Positions 36,127 to 46,000 of a DNA stretch of 64,000 bases are shown here, piece after piece (position 1 is the stretch's first letter; each line of letters opens with the position of its first letter). The notes beneath the pieces were generated by a model. That model was not told where the DNA came from. It saw only the letters and a program-made list of their open reading frames with translations, and did no database searches. Location of the stretch: the NCBI GenBank assembly GCA_017481205.1, contig JAFUPN010000041.1:143809-207808 (forward strand), written 5' to 3'. Source of the DNA: Clostridia bacterium. GTDB lineage: Bacteria; Bacillota; Clostridia; UMGS1810. The position numbers and the translations under genes were made by a program.

Positions 36127-38607
36127 TTACTCCACAATCTCAGTTTTAAGAGGCTTAAGGTCTGTCCATCCGCTGATAAAGATAAACTTAATATCCTGTG
36201 TTGCTTCATCGAAGCCTTCAACACTTGCAGTTACCTTGCCCTCTGCAACCTGTGCAAATTCCACATCCTCAAGAGCCTTTGTAGCCTTATTATATACAGC
36301 CGCTACCATTACACCTGCTGTATATTCTTCAGGTACATTGCCGTGCATTTCTGCTGTGATTGAGCCATTCTCTTCGGTCTTTGCCACATGATAGTTCTCC
36401 ACATTGAAGATATATTCGGTATCAGGAAGCTTAACACCGTTTGTATTGTATATATCGGATACATACACACTGTACTGTGCGCCGTTCTTAAGTGTATCAA
36501 AGCCGGCTGTGCCCTCAGAAAGTGTTACAGCCTCTGCAGCTGCGCTCATATCAAGATTGGATACTGCGCCTATGCTTGCCTTGCCGATTGCACTGTCAGC
36601 AGCAAAGAGGCTTACATCTGTATTCTCTGAGCATACAAGAGCTGAAAGGTCTGCATAGTTAACAGCCGCTTCTGCCTCGGGCTTGCCCTGAGATATCCAT
36701 ACGCGCTCTACATCTATATAGTTGTACAGATTCTTTGGTGTTGACGCTGCCTTGCCGAATACATTGCTGCTGCCGTTTATTATATAGCCCTGAGCCTTCT
36801 GCTCGGCTGTACGTGTAATCACACTTACTGCTGCGGTGCCTGCGCTTGCCTTGGTTACAGGATACCAGCCTGAATTGGGAGCAAAGTATACATAGTTGAT
36901 ACCTTTTGAAATAAGATTTGAATTAGCATCCTTAACCGGGACAGAGACTAACTTCCAGCCTGTCCAGTCTGCGATGATGTGTATGGGAGTAAGCTTTGTT
37001 GTTGTACCGTTCCAGTAGCCTAATGCAAGTATAAGCTCTGCACTTGTGGTGCTGTCGTAGCTGTACTTTGGCTCGGGATTGTATATCCACGCGTTGATAT
37101 ATGCATCATCGCTGAGACCTGTGATGATTTCTGTTGAATTTGAGCCTGAACCGTAAACGGTGAGAGATCCTTTTGCCGTACCCGGTACCTTGCTGTCAGC
37201 CGAATTATTTGCAACCTCCCACAGCTGAGCCTCGGAGATAGATTCAAAGCTGATTCTTGCCACTCTGTCATAGAGTCTGCCGTTGCCTCTTGCCTCAGCT
37301 GCATTGCTTCCGCTGACTTCATCTGTGCTGTAGTCCTTAAGCACTATATCCGAAGCTGCAGGGGTAATTGCCGCGTCGGTACCTATTGGGTTGGCAGTCT
37401 CCCATTCTGCCTGTGGAGATGTCTCGCCCTTTGAAAGCCAGATGCCCTCAAAGCCGATTTCAAGATTGTTTGTATCCGGGCAGTTTGTATAATTTCCTGT
37501 CCATCCACCTATGTTGAACTCACAGCTGATAATATTCTTGTTCTGAGCACCGCTTGGAAGAGGAATTGAAATAAGCTTCCAGCCCTCCCAGTTAACCTGC
37601 TTTACAGAATACATCAGAGGATATGTATTGGCATTTGCTGTCTGCTTTACGCCGTCAATATATGCCGAGTCGTCAGCTTCTTTTGTTACGCCGTCGCCGT
37701 CTGTATCATTGTCATTTCTCTTGTTGGTATAGAGAGCAAAGTTAAAGCCGTCGTCCTGAGCCCTGGGAGAATATACCCACATATTTACCCAGTTGTAGTC
37801 TCCTGTATTGAATACCGTTGTGTAATACTGGTTCTTTACTTCATCGGTTGTCATGTTCACACGGAACTGTTTGGTTGTGCTCTTACCGGAAAAAGTGCTG
37901 TATTTGCTAAGTCCACCTTCTCTTGTATTACTGTAGGCTGCTGTGCCAACAGGATATGTAACAGCGTCCCATATAGTCAGGGTGTCTTCGCCGAGATTTT
38001 TGTAATAAGAATTGGGATTTGTGTCGATATATACACTGTCTATATAAACTGTATCTCCGTCATTATAGCCGCCCTTTGACATATTGTCCCAGCCATCATC
38101 ATTAATACGGAAGGTGATTGTATTGGCGGTTTTTGCATAAACATCGGACAGCTTGACAAAATGTACCTGCCAGCCGCCGTTTATGGTAACCTGCTGGTTA
38201 AGATTGTTTCCACTAAAGCCCTTTGCAGTGTTGTAGAAGTTAAAATTAATCTTACTGCCTGCAGCTTCACTGTAAAATCTGATATTGATTGTACCGCTGT
38301 CCTTATATGCAGAAAGGTCACGGCTGTCATCATTGATTATGATGTTGTAATCTCCGGTTTCTGAAATCAGAGTTCCTTCTCCGTTGTCGACTGCACTCAT
38401 GGTGAATCTGAATGAGGAATCCTTGCCCTCGTATGCAAGAGCAGAGGGACCGTAACATTCGTTGTTTGTTTTGATATTGGCAGGATTGCCGAAATCAACG
38501 AGTGTAATAATATTACTTTCTGTTTCCTCTGCTGCAAAAACGAAGGTGGGTACAAGGGTTGTAAGCATCATAACCGCAAGTACCAGTGAAATGATTCTTT
38601 TTTTCAT
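36127..38607 (-). CDS. Secreted protein with three GGW beta-sandwich modules
   Basis: 826 residues. Signal peptide 1-25, then three modules of the type found in the SLH-anchored giant protein and the PL8 lyases: ~30-205 (GGWQVHFVKLSDVY...RINDDGWDN), ~210-400 (NWEGWKLISIPLP...FNIGGWTG) and ~420-635 (DWTGWKLVSVPVKD). A short Ig-like domain and a C-terminal beta domain (GSITAEMHGNVPEEYTAGVMVAAVY...DIKFIFISGWTDLKPL) follow. There is no SLH repeat, sortase motif or catalytic signature, so it is likely a free or loosely held binding protein. GGAGG precedes the ATG; a TATAAT (38645-38640, minus strand) with a weak -35 lies upstream. Confidence 0.7.
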   Translation of the reverse strand: MKKRIISLVLAVMMLTTLVPTFVFAAEETESNIITLVDFGNPANIKTNNECYGPSALAYEGKDSSFRFTMSAVDNGEGTLISETGDYNIIINDDSRDLSAYKDSGTINIRFYSEAAGSKINFNFYNTAKGFSGNNLNQQVTINGGWQVHFVKLSDVYAKTANTITFRINDDGWDNMSKGGYNDGDTVYIDSVYIDTNPNSYYKNLGEDTLTIWDAVTYPVGTAAYSNTREGGLSKYSTFSGKSTTKQFRVNMTTDEVKNQYYTTVFNTGDYNWVNMWVYSPRAQDDGFNFALYTNKRNDNDTDGDGVTKEADDSAYIDGVKQTANANTYPLMYSVKQVNWEGWKLISIPLPSGAQNKNIISCEFNIGGWTGNYTNCPDTNNLEIGFEGIWLSKGETSPQAEWETANPIGTDAAITPAASDIVLKDYSTDEVSGSNAAEARGNGRLYDRVARISFESISEAQLWEVANNSADSKVPGTAKGSLTVYGSGSNSTEIITGLSDDAYINAWIYNPEPKYSYDSTTSAELILALGYWNGTTTKLTPIHIIADWTGWKLVSVPVKDANSNLISKGINYVYFAPNSGWYPVTKASAGTAAVSVITRTAEQKAQGYIINGSSNVFGKAASTPKNLYNYIDVERVWISQGKPEAEAAVNYADLSALVCSENTDVSLFAADSAIGKASIGAVSNLDMSAAAEAVTLSEGTAGFDTLKNGAQYSVYVSDIYNTNGVKLPDTEYIFNVENYHVAKTEENGSITAEMHGNVPEEYTAGVMVAAVYNKATKALEDVEFAQVAEGKVTASVEGFDEATQDIKFIFISGWTDLKPLKTEIVE

Positions 38608-38674
38608 TATAAATTACCTCCATAAAATGATTTTTTTGTATTATATGAACTGTGCAAAAGCACATTTACATATC

Positions 38675-41600
38675 TCAGTTCAGATACAAAGTATCATAGG
38701 GCTTTAATTTTCCCTTTTGCCATATATACGCCTGTATCCTTGTTGTGTCCTCTGCAGGGGTCACCGTAAGGCTCACATTGTCTCTGGTTCTGCCGCTCAG
38801 CAGATTTACCGTGGAGGTCTTTACCTCCTGCAGGTCTCCGCCGGAAGAATACATGGCAAGTATAAAACGTATCTGACTTGCACTGCTTGCAAGGTTTGTT
38901 ACCTTATAGGTGCATTTTACCGCTCCCTCCGCCTTGTGGGCAAGGTAGGGACTAAGCACAGTGCCGTCAGCCGATGTATATACGGCAGATACCAACACAG
39001 GCTCGCTTTGCCTGAGCACTGCATTCACCGTAGCGCCCATATTCTCGCTAAAATCAATATTAAAGCTCGAGGATGAGCCGTAGGAGCCGGCTGTTATCCT
39101 GCTGTCGCCCTCTGACATAAGCAAAGGTCTGTCAATGGTAACCATGCCGCTGTCCAGCTTATGAGTAGGGTCGGTCACGGCAAGCTGCAGCCTGTTGCCC
39201 GCCTCCTTAAGCATAACAATCATTGGCTTATCCACCGTCACTCCCTCAAAGGAGCCTGCCTGCCAGAACACTATGGCGGTTATGCCAAGCTCTCTGTGGC
39301 GCACTGCCTGTACCTCAGGAGTATTGGCAAGAACCTCTGCCTTGGGGTTCAGAGCATATGCCGCTGTCTCTGCGGATGTCATATTTGGCAGCAGTGCATA
39401 AGCATAGGTACCTCCGCTTGGATTAACCCCATGGTTAAACCACAGTTCAAAATATCCCGCGTCAGATACTCTTGTTTTAATATCAGGAGTATGGTTTCCG
39501 TCTCCGGGGAAATAGTAGCCTATCCTCTCCCCGCCGTTTATCCATAAGGGATTGTCAATAGCTGCTTCCTCAGCGGTCAGGCTGAGCTCTCCGCTGTCTG
39601 TAAGGACGCTGAAGCTGTTTTCCTCATAGCATATTTCTGTAGAAAAGCCCATATTTGCCGCCTGAGCAATTGCACCGTCAGTAAAATCAACCTTGGCAAG
39701 AATTTCTCCTGCGTCAGTCTCCCCGGTGAGAGCCGATATATACAGCTCGGTATCCGTAAGGGGAGCCGGATTGCTCCAGCCGCCTATATTAAAATATACT
39801 GAGTGAATATTGCCCCAGGATGCAACGGAATGTGCCTTTGAAAATTCTGATTTAGGGATAGTCAGCACCTTCCATCCCGTCCAGTCAACAGTTATTTTCT
39901 TGAGATAATAGCCGTTGTTTATGGTAGCCCGGTCACAGGAGAAAACCATGTTGAGTATTTCTCCGTTTGCCGATTTGCTGTATATGGGGATTTTAATATA
40001 TTCCGCCGCCGACCAGTCTGTAGGTATGCCGTAATTATCAAATTCAAATTTAGTGGTATTTATCTGTGCTCCGGCGGTGTTTTCTATTACCGATGAACCC
40101 TTGAAAAGTCCCATGCGGTTTTCCGCAACAGTGAGCACTGTGGCGTTGTTGTTGTCCGAGGCGGTTATGTCCGCCCCAAGGCAGAACACCTCGTCGTCAA
40201 AGGCAAACCATGCTTTCTTTGCGGTAAGGTCGCTTGTATGAGTCGGTGCATATGTGCCGTATTCGCCCTTATCTGTGCCAAAAGGCTCTTCGTTGTGGTA
40301 GCTTTCCAGCTCCATGGCGGCTGTGGTGTATTTTTCATCCATCTCCACTCCGCCCACAAAATCCTTTGTGCTGAGATATTCATTGCCCTGGGCAATGGAT
40401 ACCTCCTGCCTGGGCTGAGTGTCCACCGTGGTTCCCGGAAGTCTGTAGTAATCCACATTGGCCCAGTATTCGCCGGCACTCAGGCTGTCCTCGCACTCTA
40501 AAATAAGCTCGGTTCTGCCGTCGCCCAAGTACCATCCCTTAAGATTCTGGCTGTTGATGCACTCGTAGTTAAAAATCCTTGATGATGACATAGAGAGGGC
40601 AAATGCCCAGTCCTGTCTCTTATGCATGACTTTGTCTATATTTGCAAAAACATTGCTGTTGTCATATCTGTAGCCGCTATAGTCAGCTGCGGCTATCTCC
40701 CTGAGCTTTATCACATCGGCGACAGATACCGAGGATACAAAGGTGCTTATATCTCCCTGAGTCACATATTCCTTTATTATTGCACCTATTGTTGCCCTGT
40801 CCTCCGGGTCAAAGCTGTCAAAGGCCTTTACCGCCGCGGCAACCACTGTTTTCACCTGAGATATCTCCGAGGGATTGTCACCTCTGCCAAGAACCATGCG
40901 CGGCATCCTGTTGCCGTAAATAAGCGTATCGTAGGAATTGATTATCCAGTCTGCCACATTGTCGCTGCACCGCTTGGGCAGTTCAAATGCCGAGCCCTCA
41001 AGTATGGCGAGCAAATCCGACGCAATGTTGAGATGCTCAAGCCCGTAGGTGCCGTTCATGGCATGGAGAGTGTGAAACACATATGAGCCGTCCTTGTAGA
41101 AGCCGTGTCCCATATTTCTTGTATAAATTGCCCTGTCGCCGTAAAGCTGGCTTTCGGTATTTTTCCCATCGTCAACATAGTCAAAGGTTGTTGCTGCCTT
41201 TTTGAGAGTATCTCTGATTTTTTCAGTGTCGCCCTTTAGCGCTGCCGCACCTATGCGCAGTCTGCAGGCGTTTATATAGTTTGCACCGCTGGAATACACA
41301 TCAGGTGCCGCCGCCTCGTAGCATGCAAGATAATCGGCAATCTGACTGTCTGTCAGGTGACGGCGCACTATCATCAGAGTTGATATAAGATTTTTGGGTG
41401 TGCCTATGCGCCAGTCATGCCAGTTAAACTGATTGCGGTCACGCCATGCATTTTCGTTGTTCTCGGCTTCATCTGCCCCGTAGCGGTTTTCGTAAAACCA
41501 TTCCAGGCAGTACAGTATATCCTCCAGGAGAGCCTCGTCTCCGTACAGGCTGCTGCCGTAGGTGCCGTAGCCAAGAGCCATCTGATAGAAATACATTGAG

Positions 41601-42877
41601 GTGGTTGTCATATCTGCCGAGCTTTCTGTAGTAATCCCTTCAAAAAGGTCCGGCGAATTTTCTTCCCGTATAAGCTTTGCCCATCTGTTGTTTGCCGTGT
41701 TGGTAATAGTTTTTATGCGGGAATTGATATTGGCATCTCCAGAAGAATTTATTGTCTCATTTCCCGCTATTTCCTCAAGCCAGTTTTCGATAATAATTTC
41801 ACAGTCCTGTATATCCGCCTCGCTCTCCCCGGGAGAGGATATGTCCGCCGCAAGGGCATCGCTTACGGGATTTATCCCGTAGCTGCTGTAGCATTTAATC
41901 TGTGCTATGTTCTCATCCGAGCCCATTACAGCCAATCTACCGTAGGTATAAAGGGGAATACCTAAGAAACCGCACATATCTTCAAGCGGTACATACATCT
42001 CGCCGTTTTTGGAATATGCTTTTTCTGTAAGCCTTCTTTTATATGCTCCTATTGCCGCCTCGCTGCTGCCGTCGGCAAAGCTGAGAGTAAGCTCTCCGCA
42101 GGTAAGGCTGTTGCCCTCTCTCACATACTCCCCCTCTGCTCCCATAACTTCAAAAAAGCTAAGGGGAACAAAGATTTTTTCGTCCTTATAGTCCGGGGCA
42201 TTGTCAAGAGTGAGCTGCGTGCCGGATTTTTGCATGATTTTTTCTCCGGCATACATTACGATTGAGCTTCCTGTCAGCTCCTGTGCAAGAGCTCTGTAGC
42301 TGACTCCCTCTACAGAGGATATGTACAAATCAGTGCTCGCCTGAGTAGCGGATGCGCCCCAGCCGCCGATATTAAAATACATTGCATTAATATCATGCCA
42401 GCCGTCAATACCCCTTGAGGCAGTAAAGGAGCTTTTGGAAAAAACAAGCTTTTTCCACCCCGTCCAGTCCACATTAAAGGAATAAAGGTAGTATCCGTCG
42501 TTTATGGTGGAAATAGATTTTGAAAAAATCAGATTTACCGTTTCGCCGTTTGCCGCCGCACTGTACATAGTGATAACTATGGAATCTGCCTCTGTCCAGT
42601 CAGTGGCAATACCGCCGGCGGCAAAATCAAAGGTCTTGGATGAAACCTGCTTTCCGTCTGCAGTCACGTCAAGTAAGGACGAGCCGTTGCTGTCTCCGTA
42701 GGAATAATCCGTTGAATATGCAAGTCCTGCCTTTGAGGCAACGGAGCTGTCCGAAAAGTCCACTAGCATATTTCCCGATGCATAAGCAACCCCGGGAAAT
42801 GCCGTATCGAGGCAGATAAACGCAGCTATCACAGCCAGTGTAAGCAGAATTGATATTAACTTTTTGTAATGCTTCAT
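38675..42877 (-). CDS. Secreted polysaccharide lyase family 8 (PL8) enzyme, copy B
   Basis: 1400 residues. Signal peptide 1-33, GGW module ~36-190, stalk-like copper-amine-oxidase-N module ~205-325, PL8 alpha/alpha toroid ~350-720 and PL8 beta-sandwich from ~740. The catalytic set of hyaluronate/chondroitin AC lyases is present by alignment from memory: N533 (GANY), H602 and Y611 nine residues apart (FHTLHAMNGTYG), R665 (LGRG) and E772/N775 (YECIN). The second Arg of the family RxxxR motif appears to be Pro. A second GGW module (~925-1060) is inserted in the beta-sandwich domain. The C-terminal ~100 residues form the beta domain seen in other secreted proteins here. PL8 enzymes cleave uronate-containing glycans by beta-elimination; the substrate is unknown. 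Confidence 0.85.
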   Translation of the reverse strand: MKHYKKLISILLTLAVIAAFICLDTAFPGVAYASGNMLVDFSDSSVASKAGLAYSTDYSYGDSNGSSLLDVTADGKQVSSKTFDFAAGGIATDWTEADSIVITMYSAAANGETVNLIFSKSISTINDGYYLYSFNVDWTGWKKLVFSKSSFTASRGIDGWHDINAMYFNIGGWGASATQASTDLYISSVEGVSYRALAQELTGSSIVMYAGEKIMQKSGTQLTLDNAPDYKDEKIFVPLSFFEVMGAEGEYVREGNSLTCGELTLSFADGSSEAAIGAYKRRLTEKAYSKNGEMYVPLEDMCGFLGIPLYTYGRLAVMGSDENIAQIKCYSSYGINPVSDALAADISSPGESEADIQDCEIIIENWLEEIAGNETINSSGDANINSRIKTITNTANNRWAKLIREENSPDLFEGITTESSADMTTTSMYFYQMALGYGTYGSSLYGDEALLEDILYCLEWFYENRYGADEAENNENAWRDRNQFNWHDWRIGTPKNLISTLMIVRRHLTDSQIADYLACYEAAAPDVYSSGANYINACRLRIGAAALKGDTEKIRDTLKKAATTFDYVDDGKNTESQLYGDRAIYTRNMGHGFYKDGSYVFHTLHAMNGTYGLEHLNIASDLLAILEGSAFELPKRCSDNVADWIINSYDTLIYGNRMPRMVLGRGDNPSEISQVKTVVAAAVKAFDSFDPEDRATIGAIIKEYVTQGDISTFVSSVSVADVIKLREIAAADYSGYRYDNSNVFANIDKVMHKRQDWAFALSMSSSRIFNYECINSQNLKGWYLGDGRTELILECEDSLSAGEYWANVDYYRLPGTTVDTQPRQEVSIAQGNEYLSTKDFVGGVEMDEKYTTAAMELESYHNEEPFGTDKGEYGTYAPTHTSDLTAKKAWFAFDDEVFCLGADITASDNNNATVLTVAENRMGLFKGSSVIENTAGAQINTTKFEFDNYGIPTDWSAAEYIKIPIYSKSANGEILNMVFSCDRATINNGYYLKKITVDWTGWKVLTIPKSEFSKAHSVASWGNIHSVYFNIGGWSNPAPLTDTELYISALTGETDAGEILAKVDFTDGAIAQAANMGFSTEICYEENSFSVLTDSGELSLTAEEAAIDNPLWINGGERIGYYFPGDGNHTPDIKTRVSDAGYFELWFNHGVNPSGGTYAYALLPNMTSAETAAYALNPKAEVLANTPEVQAVRHRELGITAIVFWQAGSFEGVTVDKPMIVMLKEAGNRLQLAVTDPTHKLDSGMVTIDRPLLMSEGDSRITAGSYGSSSSFNIDFSENMGATVNAVLRQSEPVLVSAVYTSADGTVLSPYLAHKAEGAVKCTYKVTNLASSASQIRFILAMYSSGGDLQEVKTSTVNLLSGRTRDNVSLTVTPAEDTTRIQAYIWQKGKLKPYDTLYLN

Positions 42878-42958
42878 TATAATATATCAGCCTCCTTTCA
42901 TCACTGCTCTGCCGCACAATATCTCCGTCAGACTGTTGGATTATTGGTGTTTTTGTTC

Positions 42959-43055
42959 GCCATTCTGTAGGGACGGGGCGCTTTTTGCACAGAAAATCGG
43001 GATTTTCCATGCAAAAAGGATGCAAAGCATCTGACTGCCACCGTCCCTGAATGGC
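42959..43055. repeat. MITE-like element with terminal inverted repeats
   Basis: The left end (42959-42976, starting GCCATTCTGTAGGGACGG) is complementary to the right end (43041-43055, CCGTCCCTGAATGGC) with a small bulge. The 97-bp interior folds further: CTTTTTGCA/TGCAAAAAG (42981-42989 with 43010-43018) encloses AAAATC/GATTTT, and GATGC/GCATC forms a hairpin at 43019-43031. It sits in the gap between the two PL8 genes and encodes nothing. Confidence 0.55.
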
Positions 43056-43079
43056 TCCTTCGTGCCGCAGCACAAGTGT

Positions 43080-46000
43080 TTATTTATTAAAACTAAATTC
43101 TATACTTCTGCCGGAAGGTGTGGTTATGTCAAGAGCAATTTTTGTTGTGCCGTTTGCTGCTGTAACGGTACCGTCTTCGTCTGCCGAAACTGTCTTAAGC
43201 TCTTTGTTGATGCTTATATTAAGAGCGGTCAGCTTCTGTGTGGGGTCAGACACTGCAAGCTCATAGCTGCTGCCGCTTTCCTTTGCAATAACCATACAGG
43301 GCTTGTCAACGGTGATACCGCCGAGAGAACCTGCCTTCCAGAAGGTAATGTATGTAATGCCGGTTGTATTGTCCTTAGCTGCCTGAATATCGGCATTATT
43401 TACAAGGATTTCCACATTGCCGCTGCTTGCAAATGCAGCTGTTTCGCCGGAGGTCTTGCCCGGGAGAATCATATATGCATAGCCGCCCTCGGTGGGGTTC
43501 ACTCCGTGGCTGAACCACAGCTCAAAGTGTGACTGAGCATTCTTTGTCCAGCGCGCCTTGAGCTCGCCGCTGTTTACAGAAGCGTTTTCGGGGAACCAGT
43601 AGCCCACCTTGTCGTCAAAGTTTACCCACTCAGAGCCGGTAAGCACTGTATCCTCGCCCAGCAGGTCTATTACCTTGCCGTCAACAGTGATTTTATCGTC
43701 TCCGTAGATTTCGGCTTCCTTGGTGCCTATTGTACCGTCGGCATTGGGAGGATATATCTTACATTCGGTAATACTTACCCATGAAGTGGCGTTGCTGTTG
43801 CCCTTGTTGATATATTTAACATATCTTGCGCTCTTGCCCTTCAGGTCAAAGGCTTCTTCCATTTCCTTCTTGCCGCTGCTGGCTCCGTCAAATACTGTTT
43901 CCCAGCTGCTGCCGTCGGAGGAAACCTGCAGGGTAAGATACTGCTGTCTCTTGGAGCCGTTGAGCAGTGAGATATTTGCAAAGCCGAGAGTCTTTACCTC
44001 TCCAAGGTCCCACACAATCTCGCCGCCATCTTCGCCTGCCCATTTGGTATTGAAGCTGCCGTCGAGTGTGTTCATGGCAATATTCTCAGCCTCAGGAGTC
44101 TGATTTGCCACTGCATTTGCTATTTCGTAAGGTGTTGTTGTCTGGTCGGAAACTATTTTTGTGGTATTAGCCAGTGGGTTATCAACAATGGTGAGAACCT
44201 CTGCGTTATTATTGTTCTTGGCATTTACACTGCTGCCTAAGCAGATTATGCCTTCGTCTGTCATATAATAGGATTTCTTTGCGGTAAGGTCGCTGGTATG
44301 TGCCGGGTTTTGATTACCGTGAGCAGTTTTCTTGCCGAAGGGCTCGTCGTTGTGGTAGCTCTCAAGCTCCATTACCGATGCGCCGTATGCTCCCAGTGTA
44401 ACACCACCCACAAAATCCTTTGTGCTGAGGTATTCGTTACCCTGGTCGATAGACAATGCCTGTCTCTCCTGAGTATCAACCGTAGTTCCCGGCATGCGGT
44501 ACTTATCCATAGAGCTCCAGTACTGGCTGGTGCCGTTCATATTTGAGCCGGAGAGATAATACTCTGTTCTGCCGTCGCCCAGATACCAACCATCTAAGTT
44601 TTCTTCATTTATGCTTTCGTAGTTAAATATTCTTGTGGAGGACATAGACACTCCTGCTGCCCAATCCGGGCGCATATGCACGCTCTTGTCCATGTTGTAA
44701 AACATCTTGCTCATAGTGCGGGGCTCTGCCGGCTTTATGGCTTCATCCTCAATAACCTCTTTGAATTTCTTCATCGCATCAAAGGGCATAGAGTTTATCA
44801 GAGAATTTTTCACCTGATCCGTAGCGGTCGTATACACCGCCTTTACAATTCCGTAAAGCTCATTTTTGAGCTCCTCATCCTCAACAATCTCTGCAAGAGT
44901 AAATGCATTCACCAGATGTGTATTGCCGGAGGTAGCATTGTTGGGATTGGTGCCTCTGCCCAGCACACTGCGGAATACAGTTGTTCCGTATACAATCGAA
45001 TAGAATGTGTTGAAATAAAAGTCCGGAAGATTATTCTTCATAACAAAGGGTATGTCAAAGGCTGTTCCGTTAAGGATTTTTTCAATCTGCATCAATGAGC
45101 TGTAATGCTTGGGTCCGTAGGTGCTGTTCATAGCATGGAGAGTATGGAACACATACGAGCCATCGGTAAAGAAGCCTGCGCCCTTTATCTGTACCGGGAA
45201 ATCTCTGGGCTGAAGCTGAGATTCAACAGTTCTTTCGTTGTCATCCACATAGAGATATTCCTTCTGCAGCGCTGTGAGTATAGTAAGCGCTTTTTTATAA
45301 TCATTCTGCAGCATTGCAGAGCCTATAATCAACTCAGACATATGGCAGTAGTTTGCCGCAGTGCTTTTAGGCAGTGGTCTTCTGTAGTCAAAGTACGAGA
45401 GATATCTGGTTATCTCGCTTGCAGGTATCTTGTCCTCCAGGCAGAGCAAGCAGTGTATAAGTGCCTCGGGAGAACCTATATCCCAGTCATGCCAGTTGTC
45501 AAAGCCGGTAATAGTCCAGTTTTTCTTTGCTTCAAGACTGTAGCGGTGGTCATAGAGCCAGTCGAGAGCATATATGATATCTGCAAAAAGCTCTTCGTTG
45601 TGATAGTACTCGCTGCCGTAGGTTGCATATGCCTTTGCCATATACCACACCTTGTTGTATGCAGTGGTCATATCTCCAGAGTCCACAGACTGTATGCCGG
45701 TAAAAATCTCATCCTCGGGATTGCCCTTTATAAGCTGCTCCCATGCAAGGCGTGCATTGTTATCAAGGCTTTTAATCTTAGCGGCTATATTAGGGTCGCT
45801 CATATCATTGATGGTCTCGTCACCCACCAGGTATCTGCGCCAGTTGTCCTTGACCGGCTTGCAGTCCTCTGCGGAGAAGCTTGCCGCATCAATGGGATTT
45901 GCATATGCATTGTATGCGATAACCTCATTATATTCGTTTACACCTAAGCTTCCGGGACGTCTGAGCACATTATATGCTTCCTCCGTTCCCATTACTAAGA

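Noticed and set aside
45105..45947. 280-codon plus-strand open frame
   Set aside because: Antisense to the PL8 copy A catalytic domain, whose active-site residues are all in place on the other strand.
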